64,000 bases of DNA from Dechloromonas sp. (GCA_028687035.1 JAQUAX010000001.1:1-64000), one strand, 5' to 3'. Positions 8,118 to 20,073 are shown, counted from the first letter of the stretch. The notes: a model not told the origin generated them from the letters alone. Translations and numbers: made by a program.

Positions 8118-8333
8118 CGCGTTTCTCCCTGGCTGGGGTTGCCTTGCCGGCCCCGAACGGCGAAGCCGCCGCCCGGGCCGGGAAACATCCGGTCGGGGCG
8201 GCGGCCAGTCGGTCCGCACATTCTGCGGTCAGCCGCGGCCGGCGTTCAATCCTTTCGTTGAGACCGCTTCGGGCTTGTCGAATTCCATGCCGGTTCGCGG
8301 CGCGATCCCCGGCATGGGCGGCTGGCAGGACGC

Positions 8334-11747
<3,414 letters not shown>

Positions 11748-11769
11748 TATGCATAGCCGCGCGCCGCTT

Positions 11770-11821
11770 CTTTGCTTATCGCAACGAAGTCGTTGGGAGG
11801 GCAGCGGGGCGGCGCTACATT
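11770..11821 (+). promoter_or_regulatory. Sulfur-type promoter in front of a gene-free transcript unit
   Basis: The 26-bp element 11770-11795 contains TGCTTATCG in the same register as the araC-operon site and ends TCGTTG. The -10 hexamer TACATT at 11816-11821 again lies 21 nt beyond the element, with the TTGGGA -35 and a 17-bp spacer. Transcription would start near 11828. The next thing downstream is not a gene but a terminator at 11885. Confidence 0.6.
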
Positions 11822-11827
11822 GGACCC

Positions 11828-11915
11828 GTGGATGCCGTCCCGGCTTTCATGCAAGTCTCTCTCCAGTACGCAAACTTGCGTTTCGGCCCGCCCCTGATCC
11901 GGCGGGCCTTTTTTT
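11828..11915 (+). ncRNA. Candidate sulfur-regulated small RNA of about 88 nt
   Basis: The predicted transcript runs from the start site implied by the 11770-11821 promoter to the T-run of the terminator at 11885-11915. It can fold one internal hairpin (GCAAGT at 11851-11856 with ACTTGC at 11874-11879) and the terminator stem. A 29-codon frame from a GTG at 11828 exists, but it runs through the terminator and lacks a Shine-Dalgarno sequence, so a peptide is unlikely. An alternative is a terminated leader controlling the HD-domain gene 80 nt further on. Promoter and terminator are read directly; the RNA's existence and role are inferred. Confidence 0.45.
11885..11915 (+). terminator. Strong Rho-independent terminator
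   Basis: An 8-bp GC stem (GGCCCGCC at 11885-11892, GGCGGGCC at 11901-11908) with an 8-nt loop is followed by seven T. It ends either metY-metX read-through or the candidate small RNA. Confidence 0.8.
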
Positions 11916-11994
11916 GACCGGCGCCGCCGCCGGGGGCGGCCGGGACGCTCTGGTAGACTCGCGCCTTCCCCATACATGCAGAGGACGCAGCAAA

Positions 11995-12588
11995 GTGATC
12001 CCGTCCGACCTGGAGCGGCAACTGGCTTTCCTGAAGGAAATCGACCGGCTGAAGAGCGTCGTCCGCCTGTCGCCGCTGATCGATCGTTCGCGCCGCGAAA
12101 ACAGCGCCGAGCATTCGTGGCACCTGGCGATGTACGCGCTGGTCCTCGCCCGGCACGCGGCCGGCGCGGTCGACGTGCTGCGGGTCGTCAAAATGCTGCT
12201 GATCCACGACATCGTCGAGATCGACGCCGGCGACGTGCCTTTCCACGTGCCGGAAACGCATGCCGGGCAGCCGGAGCGCGAACGGCTCGCCGCCGAGCGC
12301 CTGTTCGGCCTGCTGCCGGACGCGCAGGCTGCCGAGTTCCGCGAACTGTGGTTCGAATTCGAGGCCGCCGAAAGCGACGACGCGAAATTCGCCAAGGCGC
12401 TCGACCGTTTCCAGCCGATGCTGCACAACGCCGCGACCGACGGCGGCACCTGGGTCGAATGCGGCGTCACGCTCGAGCAGGTCGAGGCGCGCTGCCGCCC
12501 GCCGATCGAACGCGGTTCCCCGGTCCTCTGGGAAGCGGCGGCGAGGATGGCCGAAGACCACTATCGCCGGCCTGCGCAGCCGGACTGA
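11995..12588 (+). CDS. HD-domain phosphohydrolase (YfbR-like nucleotidase)
   Basis: The protein of about 197 residues has the HD metal-binding pattern: ENSAEHSWHLAMYALVLARH gives the first histidine, and MLLIHDIVEIDAGD carries the HD dyad. A later aspartate lies in the FAKALDRFQPM segment. This matches COG1896, whose members include 5'-deoxynucleotidase YfbR and act on deoxynucleoside monophosphates. Start is a GTG at 11995 with GAGGA at 11981-11985. The terminator upstream separates it from metX, so it probably has its own promoter or depends on read-through. Confidence 0.8.
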   Translation: MIPSDLERQLAFLKEIDRLKSVVRLSPLIDRSRRENSAEHSWHLAMYALVLARHAAGAVDVLRVVKMLLIHDIVEIDAGDVPFHVPETHAGQPERERLAAERLFGLLPDAQAAEFRELWFEFEAAESDDAKFAKALDRFQPMLHNAATDGGTWVECGVTLEQVEARCRPPIERGSPVLWEAAARMAEDHYRRPAQPD

Positions 12589-12671
12589 TCCGGCCCTCGC
12601 GCTCGCCGCGGGGCTGTATCGTTTTGGAGCAAAGGGCAGCAACGCTGGGTAGAATAGCGTCGCCGATCACA

Positions 12672-13136
12672 ATGCATTGGATGACTGTGCAGATGCCTTA
12701 CCACTTGATCTGGGAATCTCCCGACACGATGCGCTGCCAATTTTTCGGCCGGGTCGATGTCGCCAACCTGAACGATGCGACCAACGACTTCTACAACGAT
12801 TCGAGGTCGGACCGCGTGACCCGGGCCTTGTGGGACTTCTCGGCGATGACGCAGTTCGCGGTGGACAGGGAGCACGTCTCGGAAATCGCTTTCAGCGACC
12901 ATGCGGCCAGCTGCTACATGAAACCCATGAAGGCCGCCTTCATCACGGCCAACCCCGAGTTCGCCGAACTGGCCCGGCTTTACATCGCGGAAATGGAGCA
13001 GCTGGGGGGCGACTGGAGCAACCGGCTGTTCGCCTCCCTGGACGAGGCGCGGGACTGGATGGCCAGTCCGCCGGAACCGGGTCTCCGCAAGGTCGCGGGG
13101 AGCCGCGAGGGCGAGGGCAGCCTGTCCGGCCGCTGA
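12672..13136 (+). CDS. Small STAS/SpoIIAA-like protein
   Basis: This is a soluble protein of about 154 residues with no signal peptide. The pattern (PYHLIWESPDTMRCQFFGRV, then RALWDFSAM, MKAAFITANPEFAELARLY and LFASLDEARDWM) resembles SpoIIAA-like STAS-fold proteins. These end in a conserved F-x-x-x-x-EA-x-x-W motif. Function is not known. Three in-frame ATGs (12672, 12681, 12693) are close together; I used the first. A sequence TAGAATAG near 12650-12657 could be a -10 region. A strong terminator follows. Confidence 0.55.
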   Translation: MHWMTVQMPYHLIWESPDTMRCQFFGRVDVANLNDATNDFYNDSRSDRVTRALWDFSAMTQFAVDREHVSEIAFSDHAASCYMKPMKAAFITANPEFAELARLYIAEMEQLGGDWSNRLFASLDEARDWMASPPEPGLRKVAGSREGEGSLSGR

Positions 13137-13171
13137 GCGCCGGCGCCGCCCCGTTTCGAAGCCCGTTTCGA

Positions 13172-13202
13172 GGCCCGTCCTGCCCGGCAGGACGGGCCTT
13201 TT
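13172..13202 (+). terminator. Rho-independent terminator between STAS-like and acyl-CoA dehydrogenase genes
   Basis: CCCGTCCTGCC at 13174-13184 pairs with GGCAGGACGGG at 13186-13196 and is followed by CCTTTT. The genes on the two sides converge here. Confidence 0.75.
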
Positions 13203-13213
13203 GCATTCCGGCC

Positions 13214-14353
13214 TCAGCCGGCTGCCAGCAAGCCCTCGCGGCGGGCGATTTCGCGGCGCAGGTGTTTCAGCGCCGGGGTCACGATGGCGATGAAATAGGC
13301 TTCGCGCAGCCGGCGCTGGGCGGTCGCGGTGCGCAGGTAGCCGCGGGCGCCCTGGTGCAGCATCGCGGCCTGCGCGGCGCGCAGCGACAGTTCGCCGCCG
13401 GCCAGGCGCAGGCGGAGCACCTCGAGCAGCAGCGCCGGCAGTTCGTCGGCGGCCGGGCCGGCGTCGAGCCGCGCCGCGAGCCGGAAGGTGCCGGCCTCGG
13501 CGGCGGCCAGCGCGTCGCGCAGCTCGGCGGCCTGGTCGGTCTCGTGGCAGTTGATGTGGCCGTGGCTGCGGTCGGTCTGCTCGATCAGCCGGATGCAGTC
13601 GCGGACCAGGCCGATGCCCATGCCGAGCTGCGCGAGGATCATGCCGGGCTGGATGCGCGCCAGGTAGGCGGCGGCTTCGTCCGGGTGGGCGAGCACGCGG
13701 CGGTCGTCGATGCGCACGCCGCGGAACTGGCAGGCCAGCGTCCGGGTGCCTTCGAGCGCCGTGAAGTGCGCCCCCTCGACCAGCCGGAAGCCCGTCTGGT
13801 CGCAGCGCACCGCGAAGAAAACCAGGCGGCCGTCGCCCTCGACCGGGCAGCCGGTCACGAAGACGTGCTCGTCGCCGAGGTTGGAAACCCAGGGCAGCGT
13901 GCCGTCGATCTCGTAGCCGCCATCGACGCGCCGGGCCGAGAGCCGGAAGCGCTCGATCTCGCAGCACGACTTCAGCGTGTTGGACAGGCCGGTGCCGCCG
14001 AGCAGCGTGCCGTCGGCCAGGCCGGGCAGCAGCTCCGCCTGCAGCGCCGCGTTGCCGGAAAGCTGGATGTAGCGCGCGCAGGCCGTCTGGCACCACACGG
14101 TGAACGCCGTGGACAGGCAGGTTTCGCCGACCTTCGCCATCTGTTCGATGGTGTCGGTCAGGCCGCGGCCGTTGCCGCCGAAGCCGGCGGCGACGACGCC
14201 GGCGAAGCCGCCCAGGCGGCCGAAGGCGCGCAGGAAGGCTTCCGGGTATTCGCCGTCGAGGTCGATCGCGGCGACGCGCGGCGCCAGTTCGCGTTCGATC
14301 AGGCGGGCGATTTCCGCCGATGCGACGGCGGGGGTTTCGAGGATTGCATTCAT
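13214..14353 (-). CDS. Acyl-CoA dehydrogenase family flavoprotein of a sulfur-acquisition operon
   Basis: The 379-residue protein has the acyl-CoA dehydrogenase fold: N-terminal helical domain (about 1-115), middle beta domain (LLGGTGLSNTLKS onward, about 118-215) and C-terminal helical domain. It is the last gene of the araC-AhpD-ABC transporter operon. In such settings family members are often FMNH2-dependent monooxygenases of the SfnB/DszC type that act on organosulfur compounds rather than fatty-acid dehydrogenases. That reassignment is inferred from context. The gap to the permease gene is 4 nt. Confidence 0.75.
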   Translation of the reverse strand: MNAILETPAVASAEIARLIERELAPRVAAIDLDGEYPEAFLRAFGRLGGFAGVVAAGFGGNGRGLTDTIEQMAKVGETCLSTAFTVWCQTACARYIQLSGNAALQAELLPGLADGTLLGGTGLSNTLKSCCEIERFRLSARRVDGGYEIDGTLPWVSNLGDEHVFVTGCPVEGDGRLVFFAVRCDQTGFRLVEGAHFTALEGTRTLACQFRGVRIDDRRVLAHPDEAAAYLARIQPGMILAQLGMGIGLVRDCIRLIEQTDRSHGHINCHETDQAAELRDALAAAEAGTFRLAARLDAGPAADELPALLLEVLRLRLAGGELSLRAAQAAMLHQGARGYLRTATAQRRLREAYFIAIVTPALKHLRREIARREGLLAAG

Positions 14354-14357
14354 GGGA

Positions 14358-15143
14358 TCAGGATTCCTGGTGCTGCCCGCTCCAGCGCCGGTGTGCGGCG
14401 CGGGCGAGCCAGTCGAGCGCGAAGCCGAGCAGGCCGATGAACAGGATGGTCGCCATCAGTTCGCCGTAGGCCATGCGGTCGCGGGTGTCGAGGATGAAGT
14501 AGCCGAGTCCGGCATTGACGCCGAGCATCTCGGCCGGGACCAGCACGACCCAGATCAGGCCGATGGCCAGCCGCAGGCCGGTCAGCAGGTGGGCGGCGAT
14601 GGCCGGCACGGTGACGTGCCGCAGGCGTTCGGTGCGGCTGGCGCCGAGGCTGTCGGCCAGCGTCAGCCACTGCCGGTCGATCGCCGCGATGCCGGCGGCG
14701 ACGTTGAGCACGATCGGCCAGACGGCGGCGAAGGCGAGCAGGAAGACGACCGGCGCCTCGCCGATGCCGAGCGCCATCACGGCGACCGGCATCCACGACA
14801 GCGGCGAGATCATCCGCAGGAACTGGAATACGGTCGAGGTCGCCTGGTTGAAGCCGCGCCAGCTGCCGGCCAGCAGGCCGAGCGGCACGCCGGCGAGCAG
14901 CGCGGCGAGCAGGCCGAGGCCGACGCGCTGCAGGCTGGCCAGCGCGTGCAGCCAGATCTCGCGGCCGCGGGCGAGTTCGGCGGCGGCAGCCCAGGTGTTC
15001 TCCGGCGAGAAGCGGGCGGCCATCAGCGAATCGCGGCCGGCCCCATGGACCAGCGCCCACCACAGGGCGCCGGCCAGGCCGAGGCCGAGCAGCGGGTAGG
15101 TCAGCCGGCGGAGCGCCGGCTGTGGAGTGGCGTCGCGGGTCAT
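14358..15143 (-). CDS. ABC transporter permease, SsuC/NrtB-like
   Basis: The 261-residue inner-membrane protein has about six hydrophobic segments. The BPD_transp_1 coupling motif that contacts the ATPase appears as AAGIAAIDRQWLTLADSLGA, with SRTERLRHVTVPAIAAHLL following. It forms the channel of the importer encoded with the neighbouring binding protein and ATPase. Its family moves sulfonates, nitrate or taurine-like solutes; the sulfur-type promoter of the operon favours an organosulfur substrate. Confidence 0.87.
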   Translation of the reverse strand: MTRDATPQPALRRLTYPLLGLGLAGALWWALVHGAGRDSLMAARFSPENTWAAAAELARGREIWLHALASLQRVGLGLLAALLAGVPLGLLAGSWRGFNQATSTVFQFLRMISPLSWMPVAVMALGIGEAPVVFLLAFAAVWPIVLNVAAGIAAIDRQWLTLADSLGASRTERLRHVTVPAIAAHLLTGLRLAIGLIWVVLVPAEMLGVNAGLGYFILDTRDRMAYGELMATILFIGLLGFALDWLARAAHRRWSGQHQES

Positions 15144-15147
15144 GGCC

Positions 15148-16350
15148 TCAGGCGACGAGGGTTTCGCTGCGCGTGTATTTCTCGGGCAGGCCGAAGGCCT
15201 TCAGCCCGCCGAGCGCGGCGATGGATTTCTTCACGAAGCGGTCGTCGACCAGGTCGCGGGCGACGAAGGCCGGGTCGAGGCCGGCCAGGAAGCGGTTGTC
15301 GCCCTCGACCTGCGTCTGCTTGAGCAGCCGGACCAGCTGTTCGGTGTAGGACGGGAAGGGGTAGGGCTGGTATTCGATGCGCTCGTCCTTCCATTCCGGA
15401 TGGCGGATCGCGCCTTCCCGGACGTACTGCTGCTGGCGGGCGGCATCCGGCACCAGCACGCGTTCGAGCACCGGGGCAGCGAACGGCGTGTATTTGCCCG
15501 GCGCGTCCTTGGACAGCAGGCGGGCGCCTTCCCGGCGGTTGTCGCGCAGCCAGTGCTGGGCCTCGACCAGCGCATTGACCACCTTCTGCGACCACTCGGG
15601 GCGCTCCTTCAGGTCGCGTTCGTGCATGGTCAGCACGCAGCACGCATGCTCGCGCCAGACGTCGCCGGTGAAGCGCAGCACGCGGCCGATGCCGTTGGTT
15701 TCGGCGGCGGCGTTGAACGGTTCGGCGACGATGAAGCCGGCGATCGCGCCGTTGGCCAGCGCCGGACCCATGTCGGCCGGCGCCATGATCGACAGCGCGA
15801 CCTCGTTCGGCTTCAGCGCGTCGGCCGGCCGGGTGACCACGGTCAGGCCGTTTTCGCGCAGCAGGTGCTGCAGCACGACGTTGTGGATCGAGTACCAGAA
15901 CGGCACGGCGACCTTTCGTCCGCCGAGGTCGCGGATTTCGCGGATGTTCGGCGCGACGGTCAGCGCCGAGCCGGACATGTGGTTCCAGGCGACGACCTTG
16001 GCCGGGAAGTTGCTGCCGTAGCGGGCCCAGACGGTCATCGGCGACAGCAGGTGGACGACGTTGACCTGGCCGGCCATGAAGGCCTCGACGATCTGCGACC
16101 AGGAGCGGAACAGCCGGGGCGCCTCGACTTCCAGGCCCTGCGCCTCGAACAGCTTGCGCGCGTGGGCGACGAGCAGCGGCGAGGCGTCGGTGATCGGCAG
16201 GTAGCCGATGCGCACCGGGTCGTTGGCGGAAGCGGCGCGGGCCAGTTGCGGCAGCGCGACGCTTCCGGTGAGCAGCGCCGACAGGCGAAGGAAGTCGCGA
16301 CGCGAAAGCGGCAGGTCGTCGGACAGGTGGGCGAGCGTATCGTCATGCAT
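15148..16350 (-). CDS. ABC transporter substrate-binding protein, SsuA/NrtA-like, Tat-exported
   Basis: The 400-residue periplasmic protein has a twin-arginine signal (LSRRDFLRLSALLTG, about residues 15-29). The mature part begins near DPVRIGYLPITDASPLLVAH, typical of the NMT1/SsuA-CmpA family. Tat export suggests folding, perhaps with a ligand, before secretion. It sits between the ATPase and permease genes. The substrate is unknown; aliphatic sulfonate or sulfate ester is inferred from the operon's promoter and from the co-encoded flavoprotein. Confidence 0.85.
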   Translation of the reverse strand: MHDDTLAHLSDDLPLSRRDFLRLSALLTGSVALPQLARAASANDPVRIGYLPITDASPLLVAHARKLFEAQGLEVEAPRLFRSWSQIVEAFMAGQVNVVHLLSPMTVWARYGSNFPAKVVAWNHMSGSALTVAPNIREIRDLGGRKVAVPFWYSIHNVVLQHLLRENGLTVVTRPADALKPNEVALSIMAPADMGPALANGAIAGFIVAEPFNAAAETNGIGRVLRFTGDVWREHACCVLTMHERDLKERPEWSQKVVNALVEAQHWLRDNRREGARLLSKDAPGKYTPFAAPVLERVLVPDAARQQQYVREGAIRHPEWKDERIEYQPYPFPSYTEQLVRLLKQTQVEGDNRFLAGLDPAFVARDLVDDRFVKKSIAALGGLKAFGLPEKYTRSETLVA

Positions 16351-16359
16351 GGGCGGACC

Positions 16360-17151
16360 TCACAGGGTGGGGAACCAGGCCGGGGCCGGGTCGGACAGGG
16401 AATAGAGAATTTCTTCGCGCATCGCGTTGAGCGCGCTCGAACGGTGCTGGCGCGGCGCCCGGCCGCCCGGCTGCCATTCGCCGACGATGCGGGCGGGCGA
16501 CGCCGGGTCGGGGCGGGCGAGCAGCAGCACGCGGTCGCCGATGCGCAGCGCCTCGTCGATGTCGTGGGTGACGAGCAGCGCGGCGCTCCGGCGGCGGTGG
16601 GCGAGTTCGAGCAGCAGGTCCTGCATCGATTCGCGGGTGATCGCGTCGAGCGCCGAGAAGGGCTCGTCGAGATAGATGATTTCCGGGTCGCGGGCCAGCG
16701 CCCGGGCCAGCGCGACGCGCTGGGCCATGCCGCCGGACAGCGCCGACGGCCGGGCCCGGGCGTGGCCGGCGAGGCCGACCTGGTCGAGCGCCCGGTCGAC
16801 GCGGGCGGCGCGCTGCGCCTTGCCTTCCCGCGGTCGACACGCGAAATCGAGGCCGAATCCGACGTTGTCGGCAACGCTCAACCAGGGCAGCAGCGCCGGG
16901 GACTGGAAGACGACGCTGGCGTGCGCCGCCCTTTTCGGCCCGCTGTCGCCGTTGACCGCGACCGAGCCGGCGGCCGGTTCGGCCAGCCCGGCGAGCAGGC
17001 GCAGCAGCGTCGATTTGCCGCAGCCGGAGGCCCCGATCAGGCAGACGATCTCGCGCGGTGCGATGTCCAGGTCGACGCCGGCGAACACCGGCTGCGCGCC
17101 ATAGGAAAACGCCAGTTGGCGCGCGACCAGCAGGGCGTTTCCGGATGCCAT
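16360..17151 (-). CDS. ABC transporter ATP-binding protein, SsuB/TauB-like
   Basis: The 263-residue ATPase has Walker A GASGCGKST (about 36-44), the Q-loop region ASVVFQSPALLPWLSV, signature LSGGMAQRVALARAL, Walker B IIYLDEPFSALD and the switch histidine in LLVTHDIDEAL. It energises import by the adjacent permease. The start is 1 nt from the stop of the AhpD-like gene, which indicates tight coupling within the minus-strand operon. Confidence 0.9.
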   Translation of the reverse strand: MASGNALLVARQLAFSYGAQPVFAGVDLDIAPREIVCLIGASGCGKSTLLRLLAGLAEPAAGSVAVNGDSGPKRAAHASVVFQSPALLPWLSVADNVGFGLDFACRPREGKAQRAARVDRALDQVGLAGHARARPSALSGGMAQRVALARALARDPEIIYLDEPFSALDAITRESMQDLLLELAHRRRSAALLVTHDIDEALRIGDRVLLLARPDPASPARIVGEWQPGGRAPRQHRSSALNAMREEILYSLSDPAPAWFPTL

Positions 17152-17152
17152 G

Positions 17153-17710
17153 TCAGGCCTTCGGCTGCCAGCGGTAGGCGGCGAGTTCCGGATTCAGCTC
17201 GGTGCCGGCCAGCGAGTTGCTGAAATTGCACAGCGTCGCCAGCGCGACGCCGAGGATGACCTCGACGACCTGCTGGTCGCCGTAGCCGGCGGCGCGGAAG
17301 GCCTGCAGTTCGGCGTCGTCGACGGCGCCGCGGCGGCGGATCACGGCGCGCGTGAAGGCGGCCAGCGCTTCGAGGCGGTCGTCCGGCAGCGGGGTCTGTT
17401 CGCGCAGCGCCTCGACCAGTTCGACCGGCAGCTTGCCCTGCTTGTAGGCGATCGCCGTGTGGCCGGCGACGCAGAACGCGCAGCCGTGGTTGGTCGCCGC
17501 GGTGATCTGGACGACCTCGCGCTCGGCCAGCGTGAAGCTGCTGCGGCCGTTGATCTCGCCGACCGTCAGGTAGGTCTCGATCGCGGTCGGCGCATTGGCC
17601 AGCACGCCGAGCAGGTTGGGAATGAAGCCGTTGCGGGCCCGGGCCTGCGCCAGGTAGGGGCGGCTGCCTTCCGGCGCGGTTTCGGGGGTCTGCAGGGTGA
17701 GGCGGGACAT
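17153..17710 (-). CDS. AhpD-like carboxymuconolactone decarboxylase-family protein
   Basis: The 185-residue helical protein has the AhpD redox motif CAFCVAGHT (CxxC followed by His, about residues 77-85). It is therefore expected to be a peroxidase or reductase rather than a true decarboxylase. It is encoded between the AraC regulator and the ABC transporter genes. A role in handling peroxide or reduced flavin by-products of organosulfur oxidation is plausible, but this is inference. The ATG at 17710 is the family start. Confidence 0.83.
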   Translation of the reverse strand: MSRLTLQTPETAPEGSRPYLAQARARNGFIPNLLGVLANAPTAIETYLTVGEINGRSSFTLAEREVVQITAATNHGCAFCVAGHTAIAYKQGKLPVELVEALREQTPLPDDRLEALAAFTRAVIRRRGAVDDAELQAFRAAGYGDQQVVEVILGVALATLCNFSNSLAGTELNPELAAYRWQPKA

Positions 17711-17763
17711 GGGAACTCCGTTCAGAATGGACCGGGGAATTGTCGTCAGCGGGGGACGGGCGC

Positions 17764-18723
17764 TCAATGCGCGAACGTCGGTCTTTCTTGCTCGAACGTC
17801 TTGCCGTCCGGGCGGGCGGCGGCGGCCCGCCGGAAGGCGCCGGGCAGCGTGCCGGTGATCTTCTTGAAGGCGCGCGAGAAGGCCGCGTCGGACTGGTAGC
17901 CGACCTGCTCGGCGGCGCGCGACAGCGACATGCCGTGCCCGATCAGCTGCGTCGCGACCTGCATCCGGACCTGGGCGACGAACTGCGCGGGCGAGGTGCC
18001 GGCCGTCTGCGCGAAGCGCTTGAAGAAGGTCGCGCGCGACATCCGGCTCAGCCCGGCCATCGTGCCGACGTCCCAGTCGCGGCCGGGCTCCGCGACGACG
18101 GCTTCGAGCAGCGGCGCGAATTCGGGGCGGGCCAGCACGGCCCACAGCCCGGCCGAGACCTCGTTGCGCCGGCACAGGTGGCGGACGACGTAGAAGAACA
18201 TCAGGTCGACCAGCCGGGCGATCAGCGGCGACGGCCCGGCGCCGCCGGCGCGTGCCTCGGCCAGCACGAGCTCGAACAGCGGGCGCAGTTCGGCCAGCTC
18301 GCCGCCGTCGCGCCGGATCACGACATGGTCGGGAAAGGAAGCGAGCAGCGTGTCGCCCAGGCGGGCGCGGAATTCGAAGAAGCCGCAGGCCAGCGCGACG
18401 CCGCCGGCGACCGGCGGCGCGATCGGCTGCATGGCGACGCGCGGCGCGCCGGCGGCCCGTTCCGGCTGTTCGTGCGGGCTCAGCACATGCGGCGTGTCGC
18501 GCAGGAAGAACAGTGCGTCGCCGGCCTCCAGCTTCTGCCGGGCCGCCAGCTGCGGCAGGTGCAGCCAGCATTCGCCGCCGAGGATCAGGTGGAAGCCGGC
18601 GCGCGCCAGGCCGCTGGTCGAGGCCTGCCACGAGCCGCAATACTGGCCGAGGTGGAACAGGGTGGTCTGCAGGTCGAGGCTGCCGAGCAGCCAGTGGATC
18701 AGGCGGTCCTGGCGGGAAGGCAT
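17764..18723 (-). CDS. AraC-family transcriptional regulator with N-terminal cupin
   Basis: The 319-residue protein has an N-terminal cupin_6-type ligand domain (about 1-190) and a C-terminal AraC DNA-binding domain. Its two helix-turn-helices lie in [21 protein letters not shown] and [20 protein letters not shown]. It is first in the operon with the AhpD-like, transporter and acyl-CoA dehydrogenase genes and probably controls them. The start ATG is at 18723. The sulfur-type promoter on the minus strand lies just upstream at 18804-18753. Confidence 0.87.
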   Translation of the reverse strand: MPSRQDRLIHWLLGSLDLQTTLFHLGQYCGSWQASTSGLARAGFHLILGGECWLHLPQLAARQKLEAGDALFFLRDTPHVLSPHEQPERAAGAPRVAMQPIAPPVAGGVALACGFFEFRARLGDTLLASFPDHVVIRRDGGELAELRPLFELVLAEARAGGAGPSPLIARLVDLMFFYVVRHLCRRNEVSAGLWAVLARPEFAPLLEAVVAEPGRDWDVGTMAGLSRMSRATFFKRFAQTAGTSPAQFVAQVRMQVATQLIGHGMSLSRAAEQVGYQSDAAFSRAFKKITGTLPGAFRRAAAARPDGKTFEQERPTFAH

Positions 18724-18752
18724 GGGCGTCTCCGGGGCGGGCTGGAGTGCGC

Positions 18753-18804
18753 ATGGTAGGAAGCCGCGGGGGCCGGCCCAACGAAGAATTTCCGATAAGC
18801 ATAT
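18753..18804 (-). promoter_or_regulatory. Sulfur-type promoter of the araC/ABC transporter operon
   Basis: On the minus strand the 26-bp element 18804-18779 begins ATATGCTTATC and ends TTCGTTG. The -10 hexamer TACCAT lies at 18758-18753, 21 nt beyond the element, behind a TTGGGC -35 with a 17-bp spacer. The predicted start is near 18746, shortly ahead of the araC ATG. Confidence 0.65.
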
Positions 18805-18878
18805 GGACGTCGCGCCGGTTTGTCGGCGCCGGCGAAATGTGGTCTGATGGCCGCCCAGTTTTTCACCGGAGAACCCGC

Positions 18879-19400
18879 ATGGCCGTCAGAAGCATCCTGC
18901 GCATGGGCGATCCGCGGCTGTTCGAGCCGGCGGCGCCGGTCGTCGATTTCGGCAGCCCCGGGTTGCTGGCGCTGATCGACGACCTGCACGACACGATGCG
19001 CTCGGCCGGCGGTGTCGGCCTGGCCGCGCCGCAGATCGGCGTCGGGCTGCAGGTCGTCGTCTTCGGCTTCGAGCGCAGCGAGCGCTATCCGGACGCCGAG
19101 CCGGTGCCGCCGACGGTCCTCGTCAATCCGCTGATCGAGCCGCTCGGCGACGACGAGGCGATCGCCTGGGAAGGCTGCCTGTCGGTGCCCGGGCTGCGCG
19201 GCCAGGTGCCGCGCCCGGCGCGCATCCGCTACCGGGGTTTCGACCCGGTCGGGCAGCCGATCGACCGGACCGTCGACGGCTTCCACGCCCGCGTCGTCCA
19301 GCACGAGTGCGACCACCTGATCGGCCGCCTCTATCCGTCGCGCATCCGCGATTTCACTCGGTTCGGCTTCACCGACGTGCTGTTTCCCGAGCTGGCCTGA
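18879..19400 (+). CDS. def: Peptide deformylase
   Basis: The 173-residue metalloenzyme removes the formyl group from nascent proteins. All three family motifs are present: [11 protein letters not shown] (44-54), EGCLSVP with the metal-binding Cys100, and QHECDHLIG with His142, Glu143 and His146. No fmt or other translation gene is adjacent, so this is probably one of several deformylases. It is divergent from the araC operon; its start was chosen at [15 protein letters not shown]. Confidence 0.92.
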   Translation: MAVRSILRMGDPRLFEPAAPVVDFGSPGLLALIDDLHDTMRSAGGVGLAAPQIGVGLQVVVFGFERSERYPDAEPVPPTVLVNPLIEPLGDDEAIAWEGCLSVPGLRGQVPRPARIRYRGFDPVGQPIDRTVDGFHARVVQHECDHLIGRLYPSRIRDFTRFGFTDVLFPELA

Positions 19401-19454
19401 GCCCTCGCGGTCAACCGCCCGGCGCGGCGGAAAATGCTTATCAGGCGCCGGCTT

Positions 19455-19506
19455 ATGTCGATCGAACAACAAGCTCGTTCGGCACCGGCGGCGCCGACGC
19501 TAGATT
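19455..19506 (+). promoter_or_regulatory. Sulfur-type promoter of the DUF2325 gene
   Basis: The 26-bp element 19455-19480 begins ATGTCGATC, close to the rhodanese site at 29870, and ends TCGTTC. The -10 hexamer TAGATT at 19501-19506 is 21 nt beyond the element and identical to that of the rhodanese promoter. The transcript would start near 19513, 23 nt before the ATG. Confidence 0.6.
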
Positions 19507-19535
19507 GCAGCCATCGAGTTCGCAGGGAGAACAGC

Positions 19536-19817
19536 ATGGCTGCACTGATCGTCGGCGGCGACCGGGTCGCCAGCTACCGTGACTTCCTGGCCGCCCGGGG
19601 CTATCTCCCGGTGCGCCACTGGAGCGGCCGCAACCAGAGCGAATGCCATCGCCGGATACCGGTGGACACCCGGGTCGTCGTCGTCATCGTCGACCAGGTC
19701 AGCCACGGCCTGGCACGCAAGATCCGGCGCGACGCCGACGACATGGCCGTACCGGTGGTATTCAGCCGCCGCTGCCTCGGCCAGCTGAGCGCGGCGCTGG
19801 CCTGTCTGCCGGGGTGA
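19536..19817 (+). CDS. DUF2325 domain protein
   Basis: The 93-residue protein (MAALIVGGDRVASYRDFLAA) has the short Rossmann-like layout of DUF2325. A GGD loop follows the first strand, then DTRVVVVIVDQVSHGLARKI and PVVFSRRCLGQLSAAL. The function of DUF2325 is not established. GGGAGAA precedes the ATG. A sulfur-type promoter directly upstream places it in the same predicted regulon as metY, sbp and cysTW, which is the only clue to its role here. Confidence 0.75.
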   Translation: MAALIVGGDRVASYRDFLAARGYLPVRHWSGRNQSECHRRIPVDTRVVVVIVDQVSHGLARKIRRDADDMAVPVVFSRRCLGQLSAALACLPG

Positions 19818-20073
19818 TTTCGGCTGGAAGACCGCCGGCAATGGGCGGGCCCGAGGACTGATCGGCGAGGCCTTGAGCGGCGGGTGATCCGGCGGTGTTC
19901 GGCCACGAACGCACTGACAGTCTTTTCGGAGTGAGCCCATTCAACGGGCCGCGCCTCCCTGAAAGTTGTCCGAGGGGCGGAACGTGCTTGTCGGCCAACG
20001 CTGAGCACGTAAAATTCCGCACTTCCCGTGCCATCTCCACGTAGCCGCACGCCCCACCTCAACTTGAAGTCAC

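Noticed and set aside
11828..11917. 29-codon peptide inside the candidate small RNA
   Set aside because: It reads through the terminator stem and T-run and has no ribosome-binding site.
12599..12655. TCGTTT at 12619-12624 before the STAS-like gene as a sulfur-type site
   Set aside because: The TAGAAT hexamer lies 26 nt away rather than 21, and the upstream block is GC-rich and unlike the other elements.
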